Source of the DNA: Kibdelosporangium aridum
GTDB taxonomy: Bacteria; Actinomycetota; Actinomycetes; Mycobacteriales; Pseudonocardiaceae
Reading direction: 5' to 3'
Assembly: GCF_900176515.1 (NCBI RefSeq)
Contig: NZ_FWXV01000010.1
Location: 310,001-374,000, forward strand
Length of the DNA: 64,000 nucleotides
Part shown: positions 1 to 9,872 of the stretch, one piece after another
Layout: each line of letters opens with the position of its first letter
How positions within the stretch are numbered: the first letter of the stretch is position 1
The notes under the pieces: generated by a model
The model's input: only the letters and a program-made list of their open reading frames with translations
Told to the model about the DNA's origin: nothing
Databases searched by the model: none
Made by a program: the position numbers and the translations under genes

Positions 1-353
1 ACCATCTTCAGCAGTTCCACGGTCACACTCGGCGCGGCGAGCATGAACCGGTGGAACTCCGCACTGGTCAACGAGACCCCCTCGACCGCGGTCAACGCGG
101 TGATCGTCGCCGACCGGACGTCGCCGTCGATCGCCGCCACCTCGCCGAGCAGGTCGCCAGGGCCACGGATGGCCATCAGCACCTGCCTGCCGCTCGGCGC
201 GGTCACGCTGACCTTCACGCGGCCGCCGGTCAGCAGCACGACGTGGTCGGACGTCTCGGATTCCCTGATCAGCACCTGGCCGACCGACCAGCGGCGCGGG
301 GTACCCGCCGCGATCAGCCTGCGTTGCCCATCCGCACTCAGCCGCCAGTTCAT
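1..353 (-). CDS. Crp/Fnr-type cyclic nucleotide-binding regulator (3' end outside window)
   Basis: The first 117 residues are present; the gene runs off the left edge. They match the cyclic nucleotide-binding beta-roll of Crp/Fnr regulators: a segment ending VGQVLIRESETSDHVVLLTGG, then a phosphate-binding-cassette-like stretch with GDLLGE, and the roll closing near residue 100. The helix-turn-helix half would lie outside the window, so DNA binding is inferred from the family. The start is ATG at 353, preceded by a purine-rich GCGAGGGA. The cupin gene upstream on the same strand ends 69 bases away. Confidence 0.75.
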   Translation of the reverse strand, partial: MNWRLSADGQRRLIAAGTPRRWSVGQVLIRESETSDHVVLLTGGRVKVSVTAPSGRQVLMAIRGPGDLLGEVAAIDGDVRSATITALTAVEGVSLTSAEFHRFMLAAPSVTVELLKM

Positions 354-422
354 GGCTCCCTCGCAGAACTCGGTCCTGCTATGTGTACTGCGCGAGCACG
401 GCGTTTTGTGACACCGCGGGTG

Positions 423-902
423 CTACAGCCAGTGGTTGTCGTGCTCGAGGAAGAAGTCGACCTGCTCCTGCTCGCTCATCTTGGCAAGATCGGGAATGCC
501 CTCGAAGTAGCCTTCCCTTGGCGCGCCCGGGGAGAAGTGCAGCAGCATGGACGCGGGCTTGCCGGACTCGTTGCGGAATCCGTGAATTCCTCCCGCGGGC
601 ACGTGCACGAAGTCACCGGGCTCGGTGTCGATCCACTCGGTGCCGTTGAAGATCTTGATCGTCCCGGTGAGGACGTAGAAGGACTCGGTGATCGTCTTGT
701 GGAAGTGCGCACCGGGCCCGCTCGGCTCCGGCCCCATTTCCCAGCGGTACAAACCGAACAAGCCGCCCGTCGACTCGCCGGTGGCGAGGTAGTGCACAGT
801 GTTGCCGTTGGCGTAGGTCCAGTCCGGTTTGCTGCCGTTCGGCCGATAGGTCGCGCTCTTCTCGCCGGTGGTGCCGTGATAGATCGGTTCCGGATATGAC
901 AT
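423..902 (-). CDS. Single-domain cupin protein
   Basis: 159 residues. Both cupin motifs are visible: an HxH...E pattern in HFHKTITESF, and the second motif in PGDFVHVPAGGIHGF with its metal-ligand His. This predicts a metal-binding beta-barrel, either a small dioxygenase/isomerase or a sensor; the substrate cannot be told. I chose ATG at 902 because AAAGGA lies just upstream and the product opens MSYPEP; a longer reading from 974 has no ribosome site and a non-cupin N-terminus. A partial Crp-like gene follows on the same strand. Confidence 0.8.
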   Translation of the reverse strand: MSYPEPIYHGTTGEKSATYRPNGSKPDWTYANGNTVHYLATGESTGGLFGLYRWEMGPEPSGPGAHFHKTITESFYVLTGTIKIFNGTEWIDTEPGDFVHVPAGGIHGFRNESGKPASMLLHFSPGAPREGYFEGIPDLAKMSEQEQVDFFLEHDNHWL

Positions 903-1029
903 GTACGGAGTCCTTTCCCCAGGTGGTGTCGCGACCTTACCCTGGTAGCCGTGATCACGCATGGTCACCCACATCGCACCGCCGGGTGAATCCTTGCGCT
1001 GTAAGCGTTTTCGCCCACTCGATCACTGA

Positions 1030-1035
1030 TAGATT
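1030..1035 (+). promoter_or_regulatory. Candidate -10 box for a leaderless transcript
   Basis: TAGATT fits the actinobacterial TANNNT pattern. It ends six bases before the A of the ATG at 1042, so transcription would begin at the start codon. There is no ribosome-binding sequence before this ATG, which agrees with a leaderless message. No clear -35 box was seen. Confidence 0.4.
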
Positions 1036-1041
1036 GGCGCC

Positions 1042-1554
1042 ATGGCGTCGACGAACGACTTCGAGAGAAGGTTGATCAGTGTGGAAGAACAGGTCAAAGT
1101 GGCCAGAACCGATGCGGCCAAGGCACTCGTGCTCGCACAAGGCGCTGACCGCGACGTCGGCGACTATCAGGAGAAATGGCAGGCCCAGACTAAACTGATC
1201 CAGGCGATCCGCGAAACCCAGTCCGAGCACAGCAAGACCCTGCAGGACCACGGCAAACGGCTCGACTCGCTCGAGGCGAAGGTGGACAACGGCTTCGCGA
1301 GGATGGACGAGAACTTCGCGAGGATAGACCAAAGATTCGCGGGGATGGACGAGAACTTCGCAAGCATAGACCAAAGATTCGCGGGGATCGACGAGAACTT
1401 CGCAAGCATAGACAAGAGGTTCTCGGCGATCGACGAGAACTTCGCGAAGGTAGATGAGAACTTCGCCAAGGTCGAAGAACAGTTCGCCATCCAAGCCAAG
1501 GGCCAGGCAAAGATCACCGCGTTGCTCGACCAGATCATCGACAAGGGCAAATGA
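1042..1554 (+). CDS. Coiled-coil protein with tandem 14-residue repeats
   Basis: 170 residues, no signal peptide and no membrane segment. Residues about 5-85 are a charged helical region. Residues about 90-148 are a tandem array of a 7/14-residue unit (FARMDENFARIDQRFAGMDE and variants: FAxIDxRFAxIDEN). Aromatic, Ile and Met positions recur with heptad spacing, so a trimeric or tetrameric parallel coiled coil is likely. Similar repeats occur in phage-fibre-like and tropomyosin-like stalks, but no function can be assigned. The stop overlaps the ATG of the carboxylesterase gene (ATGA), so the two are translationally coupled. The repeat DNA is also nearly identical between units. Confidence 0.7.
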   Translation: MASTNDFERRLISVEEQVKVARTDAAKALVLAQGADRDVGDYQEKWQAQTKLIQAIRETQSEHSKTLQDHGKRLDSLEAKVDNGFARMDENFARIDQRFAGMDENFASIDQRFAGIDENFASIDKRFSAIDENFAKVDENFAKVEEQFAIQAKGQAKITALLDQIIDKGK

Positions 1555-2972
1555 TCACTTCAACCACCGTGGACACTCGCCACGGCGCCGTGCGCGGCGC
1601 CGTGGCGGGCGGTGTCCTGACGTTCAAGGGCATTCCGTATGCCGCGCCACCCGTCGGGCCGAACCGGTTCCGGCCGCCGCAGCCTGTCGAGCCATGGGCA
1701 GGGATTCGCGACGCCACGAACTTCGGCCCCACCGCGCCGAAAGCTCCGTACACCCCACCTCTGAACGCGTTGATCCACGAGGTGGACATTCCCGGGGACG
1801 ACTACCTGAACCTGAACGTGTACACACCGGACACGAGCGCACGACTGCCTGTCATGGTGTGGATTCACGGCGGCGCGTTCGTCAACGGCTCCGGATCCGC
1901 GTATGAGGCAACGGCATTCGCCAGAGACGGCGTGGTGGCTGTGACCATCAACTACCGCCTCGGCGCGGACGGATTCCTTTACCACCCGGGCAATGCCAAC
2001 CGTGGGCTGCTCGACCAGATCGCCGCGTTGGAGTGGGTGCGCGACAACATCGCGGTATTCGGCGGGGATCCTGACCAAGTCACTGTGTTCGGTGAGTCAG
2101 CGGGTGCGATGTCCGTCGGTGCGCTGCTGACAATGCCCAAAGCCAGTGGGCTTTTCCAGCGCGCGATCCTGCAGAGCGGCGCTCTGCACCACGCGATCTC
2201 CCCGGCAAGCGCTGAGCTCGTCAAAGCCCGACTTGCCGCGAAGCTCGGCACGGACGACTTCGCCGCGGTTCCGGTCAGCGAGCTTGTTGTTGCCCAGCAA
2301 CAACTTCGAGCGGAGGTGTCGGCAAACCCTGACCCCGCGATGTGGGGTGAAGTGGCCACGACCATGATTCCGTTCAGCCCGGTCATCGACGGCGACACGA
2401 TTCCTGGCGGCTACTTCAACTCCGATGTGGACATCCTGGTAGGCAGCAACGCCGACGAGTTCCGGCTTTATTTGGTGCCGACCGGGCTGATGGATCACGT
2501 CACCGACGAGCTTTTGATCGCTAACGCGCGGCGTTTCGGTCTCGACCCGGACCAGGTGCGGTCCGTGTACCAGGGCACTCCGGGTGAGAAGCTCGCGCAG
2601 CTGATGACCGACTTGCATTTCCGGGTCCCAGCGATCCGGCTGGCCGAGACCGCGAAGACCGCGTACATGTACGAATTCGCGTGGCAGGCCGGGACTTTCG
2701 GCGGCAAGCTCGGCGCATGTCACGCGGCAGAGATCCCGTTTGTCTTCGATGTCCTTGAGGACAACCCGTTCGAGGCTTTGCTGGGTACGGACCTGCCGCA
2801 GCATCTAGCGGACAGCATGCACGCGGCGTGGGTCTCGTTCGCCACCAACGGAAATCCCGGTTGGTTCAAGTACGACACCGGAAACCGCAGCACGATGCGG
2901 TTCGACTTCACCTCGGAAGTCGTCCTCGATCCACGACCGGCCGAACGAGCACTCTGGGAGGGAATCCGTTAG
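1551..2972 (+). CDS. Carboxylesterase type B (cytoplasmic)
   Basis: 473 residues with the full alpha/beta-hydrolase order of type B carboxylesterases: the N-terminal GIPYAAPPVGPNRF block, the oxyanion segment WIHGGAFVNGSG, and nucleophile Ser183 in GESAG. The charge-relay His lies in the GACHAAEIPFVF block near residue 390. There is no signal peptide, unlike the paralogue at 22805. It should hydrolyse carboxylic esters; substrate unknown (p-nitrobenzyl-esterase-like by family). The start overlaps the stop of the coiled-coil gene by four bases. A LacI gene converges, and its stop overlaps by four bases at 2969-2972. Confidence 0.88.
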   Translation: MITSTTVDTRHGAVRGAVAGGVLTFKGIPYAAPPVGPNRFRPPQPVEPWAGIRDATNFGPTAPKAPYTPPLNALIHEVDIPGDDYLNLNVYTPDTSARLPVMVWIHGGAFVNGSGSAYEATAFARDGVVAVTINYRLGADGFLYHPGNANRGLLDQIAALEWVRDNIAVFGGDPDQVTVFGESAGAMSVGALLTMPKASGLFQRAILQSGALHHAISPASAELVKARLAAKLGTDDFAAVPVSELVVAQQQLRAEVSANPDPAMWGEVATTMIPFSPVIDGDTIPGGYFNSDVDILVGSNADEFRLYLVPTGLMDHVTDELLIANARRFGLDPDQVRSVYQGTPGEKLAQLMTDLHFRVPAIRLAETAKTAYMYEFAWQAGTFGGKLGACHAAEIPFVFDVLEDNPFEALLGTDLPQHLADSMHAAWVSFATNGNPGWFKYDTGNRSTMRFDFTSEVVLDPRPAERALWEGIR

Positions 2973-3976
2973 GCGGACTGGCGTACCACCAGGATCGGTT
3001 CGAAGATCACCGACCGGATCGGCGTATCGACCCGGTCGATCTGCCTGAGCAACTGGCGTGCCATCTCCGCGGCCATGTCCTCGACCGGCTGCCGGACCGT
3101 GGTCAACGGCGGATCGCAACTGAGCGCGGCGCTGCTGTCGTCAAACCCGACGACAGCGATGTCGTCGGGCACACGACGCCCATGCTTGCGCAATACGGGC
3201 AAAGCGCCTTCCGCCATCAAGTCCGAGGCGATGAACACGCCGTCCACATCGGGATACTCGGCGATCAGCTGTTCCATCGCGGCCGCACCGCTTTCACGCG
3301 TGAAATTCCCTTCCACGGAAACGACATCCGGCTGCCCCAGCTGAGCCATCGCGTCCCGGAAACCAGCGAGCCGATCATGCCCGGGCGGCCGGTCAAGCGA
3401 ACCCGTGATCGTGGCAACCCGTTCGCAGCCGCGAGCAACGAGGTGCTCGGCTGCGAGCGCACCGCCCGCAGTCTGGTTCACGTCGACGTACGTGATGGGT
3501 ATCGGCTCAGCCGGACGCGCGGACAGCACTACGGGTTGACGGCTCTGCAGAAGCAAGCTCGGCAACGGATCAGCCTGATACGTGTGCACCAGGATCACGC
3601 CGTCCAGCCGCCCCTGCCGCAGGTCCGCGACAACCTGATCGCCGGTGTCCGCACTGGTCATCATCAAAACCAGATGCACACCGATCGGCCGTAGCACAGT
3701 GGACACCCCGCGCACGATCCGCGTGAAGAACGGGTCGCCGACGATTCTGCTCTCGCTGGGCAACACCAGCGCGATGGCGTCCGCCCGCCGGGTCACCAAC
3801 GACCGGGCCGCCAGGTTCGGCAGGTACCCCGTGCTGGAGATGGCTCGTTCGACCGTCTGCCTGATGCTCTCGTCCACGCTGGTCACACCGTTGACCACAC
3901 GGGAAACGGTTGCCCTCGACACCCCGGCGACTCGGGCGACTTCCTCAAGCGTGACGCGCTTCTGGTGTCGTGACAC
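2969..3976 (-). CDS. LacI-family transcriptional repressor
   Basis: 335 residues. The N-terminal LacI helix-turn-helix reads VTLEEVARVAGVSRATVSRV with the hinge-helix region LPNLAARSL after it. A periplasmic-binding-type sensor domain follows (residues about 60-335), ending in PLTTVRQPVEDMA, typical of sugar-responsive LacI proteins. I chose GTG at 3976 because upstream ATGs would overlap the DUF305 gene, whose stop is only 7 bases away. It is the last gene of the DUF1996-DUF305-lacI operon. It is the natural candidate to bind the three GAGAGCGCTCTC palindromes at 5444-5817 (inference), and so would autoregulate and control the GH16 glucanase. Confidence 0.9.
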   Translation of the reverse strand: MSRHQKRVTLEEVARVAGVSRATVSRVVNGVTSVDESIRQTVERAISSTGYLPNLAARSLVTRRADAIALVLPSESRIVGDPFFTRIVRGVSTVLRPIGVHLVLMMTSADTGDQVVADLRQGRLDGVILVHTYQADPLPSLLLQSRQPVVLSARPAEPIPITYVDVNQTAGGALAAEHLVARGCERVATITGSLDRPPGHDRLAGFRDAMAQLGQPDVVSVEGNFTRESGAAAMEQLIAEYPDVDGVFIASDLMAEGALPVLRKHGRRVPDDIAVVGFDDSSAALSCDPPLTTVRQPVEDMAAEMARQLLRQIDRVDTPIRSVIFEPILVVRQSA

Positions 3977-3983
3977 CGATTCT

Positions 3984-4541
3984 TTATACCGGTACAACCG
4001 CGCCGAGCCGTTGGGTGAATCCGATTCGGTCCGTTTCCATCCGCCTGGCCAATGCCCTCGTTGGTTCATCCGACACCGCCTGTGCCGCCGACCGGACGAC
4101 CGTGATCGACTCGTCAAGATGCGCTCGGAGCAACTTCGCGAACAGCGCGTCGAATCCCGGCCCGGAGGCCTCGAGCGCGGAGATTTCCTCATCGGTCGGC
4201 ATCCCGGGCATGTCGTGTCCCTTGTGGTTGTTCACGTATTCGAGCGCAGCGGCCTTCAGCAACCCGTGCAGCTCAACGACTTCAGCGCGTCGCGCGGCAC
4301 CGATGTCGTTCGCGAGTTGCTTCAGGGCAGGCTGCACCGCCTGTTTCGTCCCCACGTCGAGCAGCTTCACCGCCTGCTCGTCGGTCGCGATCGCCAGTTC
4401 GACGAACGCCCGCTCGGTCAGTCCGAAAGGGGTGGACCGGCCGGTCCCGGACGCAGGGGGTTCCGGGACCGGGCCAGTCACCTGTCCGCCGCAGCCCGCC
4501 AGGACGAGCAGCAGCAGGACGCATCGGATGATCACGGTCAT
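3984..4541 (-). CDS. DUF305-like lipoprotein
   Basis: 185 residues. It starts with a short signal ending in the lipobox LAGC, so it should be lipid-anchored outside the membrane. The body resembles DUF305: a first four-helix unit (ERAFVELAIATDEQAVKLLD) and a second containing MPGMPTDEEISALEASGPGF followed by FAKLLRAHLDESITVV. The His-His pair of typical DUF305 proteins is only partly present (AHLDES in place of HHQGA), so metal binding is doubtful. The start overlaps the DUF1996 stop by four bases (ATGA). Confidence 0.75.
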   Translation of the reverse strand: MTVIIRCVLLLLVLAGCGGQVTGPVPEPPASGTGRSTPFGLTERAFVELAIATDEQAVKLLDVGTKQAVQPALKQLANDIGAARRAEVVELHGLLKAAALEYVNNHKGHDMPGMPTDEEISALEASGPGFDALFAKLLRAHLDESITVVRSAAQAVSDEPTRALARRMETDRIGFTQRLGAVVPV

Positions 4542-5407
4542 CCGTGGTTGCCGTTGTGATCACACTTGATCACGACGTTGAGGCAGTTGCGAACGCGGCG
4601 TTCCATCTCGGCGACGGGCCAGACGTTGAAGAAGTCGCCGTGATACGTGTAGCCGGACCCGGACGACAGCCGGAACGTGCTCGGGTCGCCGTTCACCGGG
4701 TAGCGGATGACGAAGCGCAGCTTGGGAACCGAGACCGGGTGCGTGGACGGGCAGCCACCGGCAACCGGGTATGCCATGTGGCTCTTGTGGTCGGCTGAGT
4801 CGAGATCCCGGCCGTTCCAGCACTGCGGGAAGTCCAAATAGGTCTCCAGCTGCGTGCCGGCCGGGCAGTTCACGAAGTTCTTCGACGGCGGCACATGCCC
4901 GGCGTGCAGGCACGACCACCGCGCGATGCTGTCGCTGTCACCGGTGGCCTTGGCGTTGCCCGCGACGATCTTGAGCCCGAACGGCGTCGGCTTGATGTCC
5001 TGCGGCCGGTTCACGCCCTCGCCGAGGTAGTAGAACGTGACGATGCTCGGCTGGATCGCGGTTTGTCCCTTGTAGAGCGTCGGGACCCAGTAGGACGAGA
5101 TGTCCGGCGCCGGGTTGCAGTTCCCGGTGGCACCGTTGAGGCTGTTGACGTCGGAGTTGGCGTTGGTGGAGTGGTTGCCGAAGAAGTCGTGCGAGTGCGA
5201 CGCACCCGCGAGCCTCGGCAGCACAATGGGGTCGTCCGGCAGCCGGTGGCTGAGCGGACATTCAGCGAGGAACTCGGCAACGCGCACCGGCTCCGCGTCC
5301 GCGCGGTCCGGCACGCCGCTGAGCCCACCAGTCAGCAGGGCGCCGACAGCGGCGACGATCAGGCTCAGTCTCGTACTGATCCGCCAGCGGTTCATTGTCT
5401 TCTTCAT
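4538..5407 (-). CDS. Secreted DUF1996 protein
   Basis: 289 residues from ATG at 5407 (MKKTMNRW), which follows AGGAGAGGGAG. A signal peptide spans about residues 1-38 (LSLIVAAVGALLTGG...). The mature part carries DUF1996 features: FLAECPLSHRLPDDPIV, SHSHDFFGN, YWVPTLYKGQTAIQP, CLHAGHVPPS, and a closing YHGDFFNVW. Many Cys and His residues suggest a disulfide-bonded extracellular protein. The domain is common in fungi and actinomycetes and has no established biochemistry. The gene is first in an operon with DUF305 and lacI, and one of three LacI-type palindromes lies 37 bases upstream of the start. Confidence 0.85.
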   Translation of the reverse strand: MKKTMNRWRISTRLSLIVAAVGALLTGGLSGVPDRADAEPVRVAEFLAECPLSHRLPDDPIVLPRLAGASHSHDFFGNHSTNANSDVNSLNGATGNCNPAPDISSYWVPTLYKGQTAIQPSIVTFYYLGEGVNRPQDIKPTPFGLKIVAGNAKATGDSDSIARWSCLHAGHVPPSKNFVNCPAGTQLETYLDFPQCWNGRDLDSADHKSHMAYPVAGGCPSTHPVSVPKLRFVIRYPVNGDPSTFRLSSGSGYTYHGDFFNVWPVAEMERRVRNCLNVVIKCDHNGNHG

Positions 5408-5443
5408 TGAAGATGAACTCCCTCTCCTGTCGGAGTGACGGGT

Positions 5444-5455
5444 GAGAGCGCTCTC
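5444..5455. promoter_or_regulatory. LacI-type operator 1
   Basis: Perfect 12-bp palindrome GAGAGCGCTCTC with a central CG, the geometry of LacI-family operators; actinobacterial CebR sites have the related core GGGAGCGCTCCC. It lies 37 bases before the DUF1996 start, suited to repress that operon. Confidence 0.7.
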
Positions 5456-5587
5456 GCGTATTTGAGCATGACGCTGGTCACAGGAAGTCGTCAACCTAAA
5501 CGATCCAGAGACACAGCGAAGTTAGGCCACTCGCCGTAGCAGGCAGGACTGAAAGGGCTATCCCGCCTACCGGTCCATACCGGTTCA

Positions 5588-5599
5588 GAGAGCGCTCTC
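5588..5599. promoter_or_regulatory. LacI-type operator 2
   Basis: Same 12-bp palindrome, here extended by one pair on each side (A/T). It sits near the middle of the divergent region, 144 bp centre-to-centre from operator 1, which would allow looping. Confidence 0.7.
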
Positions 5600-5607
5600 T
5601 CACTGCC

Positions 5608-5750
5608 GTGTCCACCTTTCCAGCACCATGAAATGCACACTCCGACACCCCGAAGGCACCACGTTGCCTTGCCTGGGAGATTTCGGTGTGCCGGAACGGT
5701 GCAGACATGGTGCCGCAATGGTGGACATGGGGTGCTGGAAAGGCGGACAC
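5608..5750. repeat. 20-nt inverted repeat with 103-nt spacer
   Basis: The arms are 5608-5627 (GTGTCCACCTTTCCAGCACC) and 5731-5750, complementary with one mismatch. The arms lie between operators 2 and 3. This may be a long-range RNA stem, a degraded small mobile element, or the remnant of a duplicated site. No gene is seen inside. Confidence 0.55.
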
Positions 5751-5805
5751 GCGTTGGGGTGCGCCTTGACAGCGCGCAGGCTGCGGCTGCACTCTCTTGG
5801 TTCGG

Positions 5806-5817
5806 GAGAGCGCTCTC
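5806..5817. promoter_or_regulatory. LacI-type operator 3
   Basis: Third exact copy of GAGAGCGCTCTC, 66 bases upstream of the GH16 ATG. It is placed to control the glucanase promoter. Confidence 0.7.
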
Positions 5818-5883
5818 GCACAGTTTCCCCTGCACCCGTAATTCCGACCTGCCGCGGATCGTGCATGGCGCAAAGGAGCACGC

Positions 5884-7590
<1,707 letters not shown>

Positions 7591-7602
7591 GGAACTTGGA
7601 AC

Positions 7603-7637
7603 GACCGGGCGGTGTACCCACACTGCCCGGTCTTTCT
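7603..7637 (+). terminator. Intrinsic terminator after the GH16 gene
   Basis: Perfect 8-bp stem GACCGGGC (7603-7610) / GCCCGGTC (7625-7632) followed by TTTCT. It lies between the glucanase and the next gene on the same strand. Confidence 0.65.
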
Positions 7638-7655
7638 ACGTTCAGGGGTCCGCTC

Positions 7656-8249
7656 ATGCGACTACTCGCTCTGTTAGCCGTCATCGTCACGACGTTCCTG
7701 GTCTCGCCGTCCGTCGCGCTGGCCGGTGGGCCGACCAGCGTGATCATCACTTCGCCGGCCGAGGAGAAGGCTGCCGCCCTGTACACCTCGCAGGCAGACT
7801 ACGGCCACCTCATGAGTCTCCTTGGCAACAACCCGGTCGCGGATCCGCAAGCGCCCGACGTGGCAGGCGGGCCTGGGTCTCGCACGGTCAGGCTGACCTG
7901 GCTGATCCACGACGTGCACGTCTGGCGGGTGGACCACGTCTTCCTCGATCTCCCGGACGGGGTGTGGATCGAGACCACCATGGCCGCAGGCGAAGACGGC
8001 CTGAAACTCGACCGGCCTGGCGTGGTGCATCGCCCGGCTGACCAGCACACGTTGCGCAAGTTGCTGTACAGCGTGCTCAACCCGGCACCAGAGGCGACCG
8101 CCCAGGTCCGGACCGCGGCATCCGCACCACCACCGCCAGCCGCCGAGGGCATCCAGTGGACATCGCTGCTGATCGGTGCCGTGTGCGGGGTGGTCATTGT
8201 GCTCGCGGGCCGTGTGGTGTTCGGGATGATGCGTCGCCGTTCTGCATGA
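7656..8249 (+). CDS. Membrane-anchored exported protein of unknown function
   Basis: 197 residues from ATG at 7656 (MRLLALLAVIV), chosen because it begins a clean signal peptide (cleavage near ALAGG) after AGGGG. The exported part (about 25-155) contains DVHVWRVDHVFLDLPDGVWIET and no recognised domain. A Pro/Ala linker and a C-terminal membrane helix (LLIGAVCGVVIVLAGRVVFG) end in a basic tail MMRRRSA, so the protein should be held in the membrane facing out. It follows the glucanase but a terminator separates them. Its 3' end overlaps the convergent PhyH gene by 56 bases. Confidence 0.6.
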   Translation: MRLLALLAVIVTTFLVSPSVALAGGPTSVIITSPAEEKAAALYTSQADYGHLMSLLGNNPVADPQAPDVAGGPGSRTVRLTWLIHDVHVWRVDHVFLDLPDGVWIETTMAAGEDGLKLDRPGVVHRPADQHTLRKLLYSVLNPAPEATAQVRTAASAPPPPAAEGIQWTSLLIGAVCGVVIVLAGRVVFGMMRRRSA

Positions 8250-9021
8250 CCGGCGCGCAGCCGCCCTGGCGTTCCGGACGGACATGGGGGTACGTCAGGT
8301 CGGCTGTTCCCTTGTACGCATAGGGATCCTTACCCGCGATGAGCTCGATGTCGCGATGGTCAAGCATGCCCATCGCCTCGTCACCGCTTGGCGAGAACCA
8401 CGGCAGCAACGACGAGGCGCTCATGTAGTGGTTCACCAACGCCCGCCGCATGCCCGCGCGGCCGTTGTTGGGCAGGGAACGGTGCAGCAGGTAGCCGTTG
8501 AAGATCAGTGCCGAGCCTGCGGGGAGTTCGACTGGGATGGCGTCGTCGTCGGTGAAACCGTACGCCTCCATCGTGCAGTCGAAGCGGACGTCCTCCTGGT
8601 CGCGCACGGGATAGAGCACGCCGCTGCGGTGCGATCCGGGCAGCACCCAGAGGCAGCCGTTGTCGACCGTCGCGTTGTCCAGAGCGATCCACGCCGCGGT
8701 CAGCGACCGATCACGGGTCGGGATGTGTGCCTCGTCCTGGTGCCATGCCTGGCCGGGTTTGCCCTCCGACTTGATGAACAGCATCGACTGCATCATCTTC
8801 ACGTCCGGCCCGATCATCGACGTCAGCGCGGACACCACGGCCGGATGTCTGGCGACCTGCCGGAACAGCTCGGACACCTTGTGCGGGAAGTGGATGCACA
8901 GGATGTCCCGCAACGCTGTGCCCGACATGACGTCCTGGCAGATCGCGGTCGTCTCAGCGAGCACTCGCTCGAGCAGATCGGCATCCAGCACATCCGGCAC
9001 GACCATGTATCCCTGATCCAT
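8194..9021 (-). CDS. Phytanoyl-CoA dioxygenase (PhyH) family oxygenase
   Basis: 275 residues. The Fe(II)/2-oxoglutarate facial triad is visible: His and Asp in WHQDEAH, and the distal His in YLLHRSLPNN, with the 2-oxoglutarate-binding Arg probably in GMRRALVNHY. The family hydroxylates small molecules; substrate unknown. The C-terminal ~25 residues (after RPERQGG) are unlike the family and lie in the overlap with the convergent gene. An AraC-type regulator gene is divergent only 35 bases away, which is the usual arrangement for a regulator and its single target. Confidence 0.85.
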   Translation of the reverse strand: MDQGYMVVPDVLDADLLERVLAETTAICQDVMSGTALRDILCIHFPHKVSELFRQVARHPAVVSALTSMIGPDVKMMQSMLFIKSEGKPGQAWHQDEAHIPTRDRSLTAAWIALDNATVDNGCLWVLPGSHRSGVLYPVRDQEDVRFDCTMEAYGFTDDDAIPVELPAGSALIFNGYLLHRSLPNNGRAGMRRALVNHYMSASSLLPWFSPSGDEAMGMLDHRDIELIAGKDPYAYKGTADLTYPHVRPERQGGCAPVMQNGDASSRTPHGPRAQ

Positions 9022-9056
9022 GCGGTCATCCTGAGCCGAGCACGCGGATCTGTGGA

Positions 9057-9872
9057 ATGCTCAGAACGAGCTGGCACTTGTCTGAATGTGCACAGGAGGC
9101 CGCGGTGCCCGTCGCCGACTACCCCGCGGGTGCCCGGCTGCCGACACGGGTGATCGAGGACTTCGAGTTCGTCTGGATGCTGCGCGGCCGAGCGACTTTC
9201 CGCAGTACGAACCGCGACATCGTGCTGACTCCCGATGTCCTTCTGCTGGTTCCGCCGGGCGTGGAACACTCTTTCGACTGGGACACTAAGCGTCCTTCGC
9301 GGCATGGGTATGTCCACTTTGATCGGCCGGATCTCGACAAACGCGTGCGCATCCAGCCGATGCGAGACCCTTTGAGGGGCCTCTGCGGGTATCTGCTCAG
9401 CGAGGAACGTGCGATCGACCAGACCATCGACTTCATGCTCACGGTGATCCACTTCGGCTCCCCGGAACCAGACCGCAGGATCCCGGGGCCGGTCCGGCTT
9501 GCCATCGAGTACCTGCGGGAACACTGGGCGACCATGCCGTTGCGCAGAATCAGCGTCGCTGAACTGGCAGCCGCGGCGCATGTGTCACGCGGCTACCTCA
9601 ACCGGTTGTTCCAGCGCACGTTCGACTTGAGCGCAGCCACTGCGCTGGAACACATCCGATGCGCACGAGCGGAGATTCTATTGGTGCGCACTGATCTGAC
9701 TGCCGAGGCGATCGCCAAACAGTGCGGTTTCGCCGATGTCAGTCACTTCTCACACCGATTCACCCTGGTACACGGCGTTTCGCCAAGCGTGTACCGTGCG
9801 CATCCGGTGTCGTCAGTGCTGGATCACCCTGGGTTACGCGGGCTCAACCGGCTCATAGTCGAGGCCGTCTGA
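9057..9872 (+). CDS. AraC-family transcriptional regulator
   Basis: 271 residues. An N-terminal cupin-like sensor (about 15-110, with VEHSFDWD) precedes the AraC DNA-binding domain at about 150-255. Both HTH segments are clear: ISVAELAAAAHVSRGYLNRL and AIAKQCGFADVSHFSHRF. It is divergent from the PhyH gene with 35 bases between starts, so it probably controls that oxygenase. Its end overlaps the convergent acetyltransferase gene by 39 bases. Confidence 0.88.
   Translation: MLRTSWHLSECAQEAAVPVADYPAGARLPTRVIEDFEFVWMLRGRATFRSTNRDIVLTPDVLLLVPPGVEHSFDWDTKRPSRHGYVHFDRPDLDKRVRIQPMRDPLRGLCGYLLSEERAIDQTIDFMLTVIHFGSPEPDRRIPGPVRLAIEYLREHWATMPLRRISVAELAAAAHVSRGYLNRLFQRTFDLSAATALEHIRCARAEILLVRTDLTAEAIAKQCGFADVSHFSHRFTLVHGVSPSVYRAHPVSSVLDHPGLRGLNRLIVEAV

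Larger units (their letters stand above)
5408..5883. promoter_or_regulatory. 476-bp divergent control region between DUF1996 operon and GH16 gene
   Basis: This is non-coding. It holds three copies of the palindrome GAGAGCGCTCTC and one long imperfect inverted repeat (entered separately). Promoters for both directions must lie here; I could not fix -10/-35 boxes with confidence. Confidence 0.6.
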
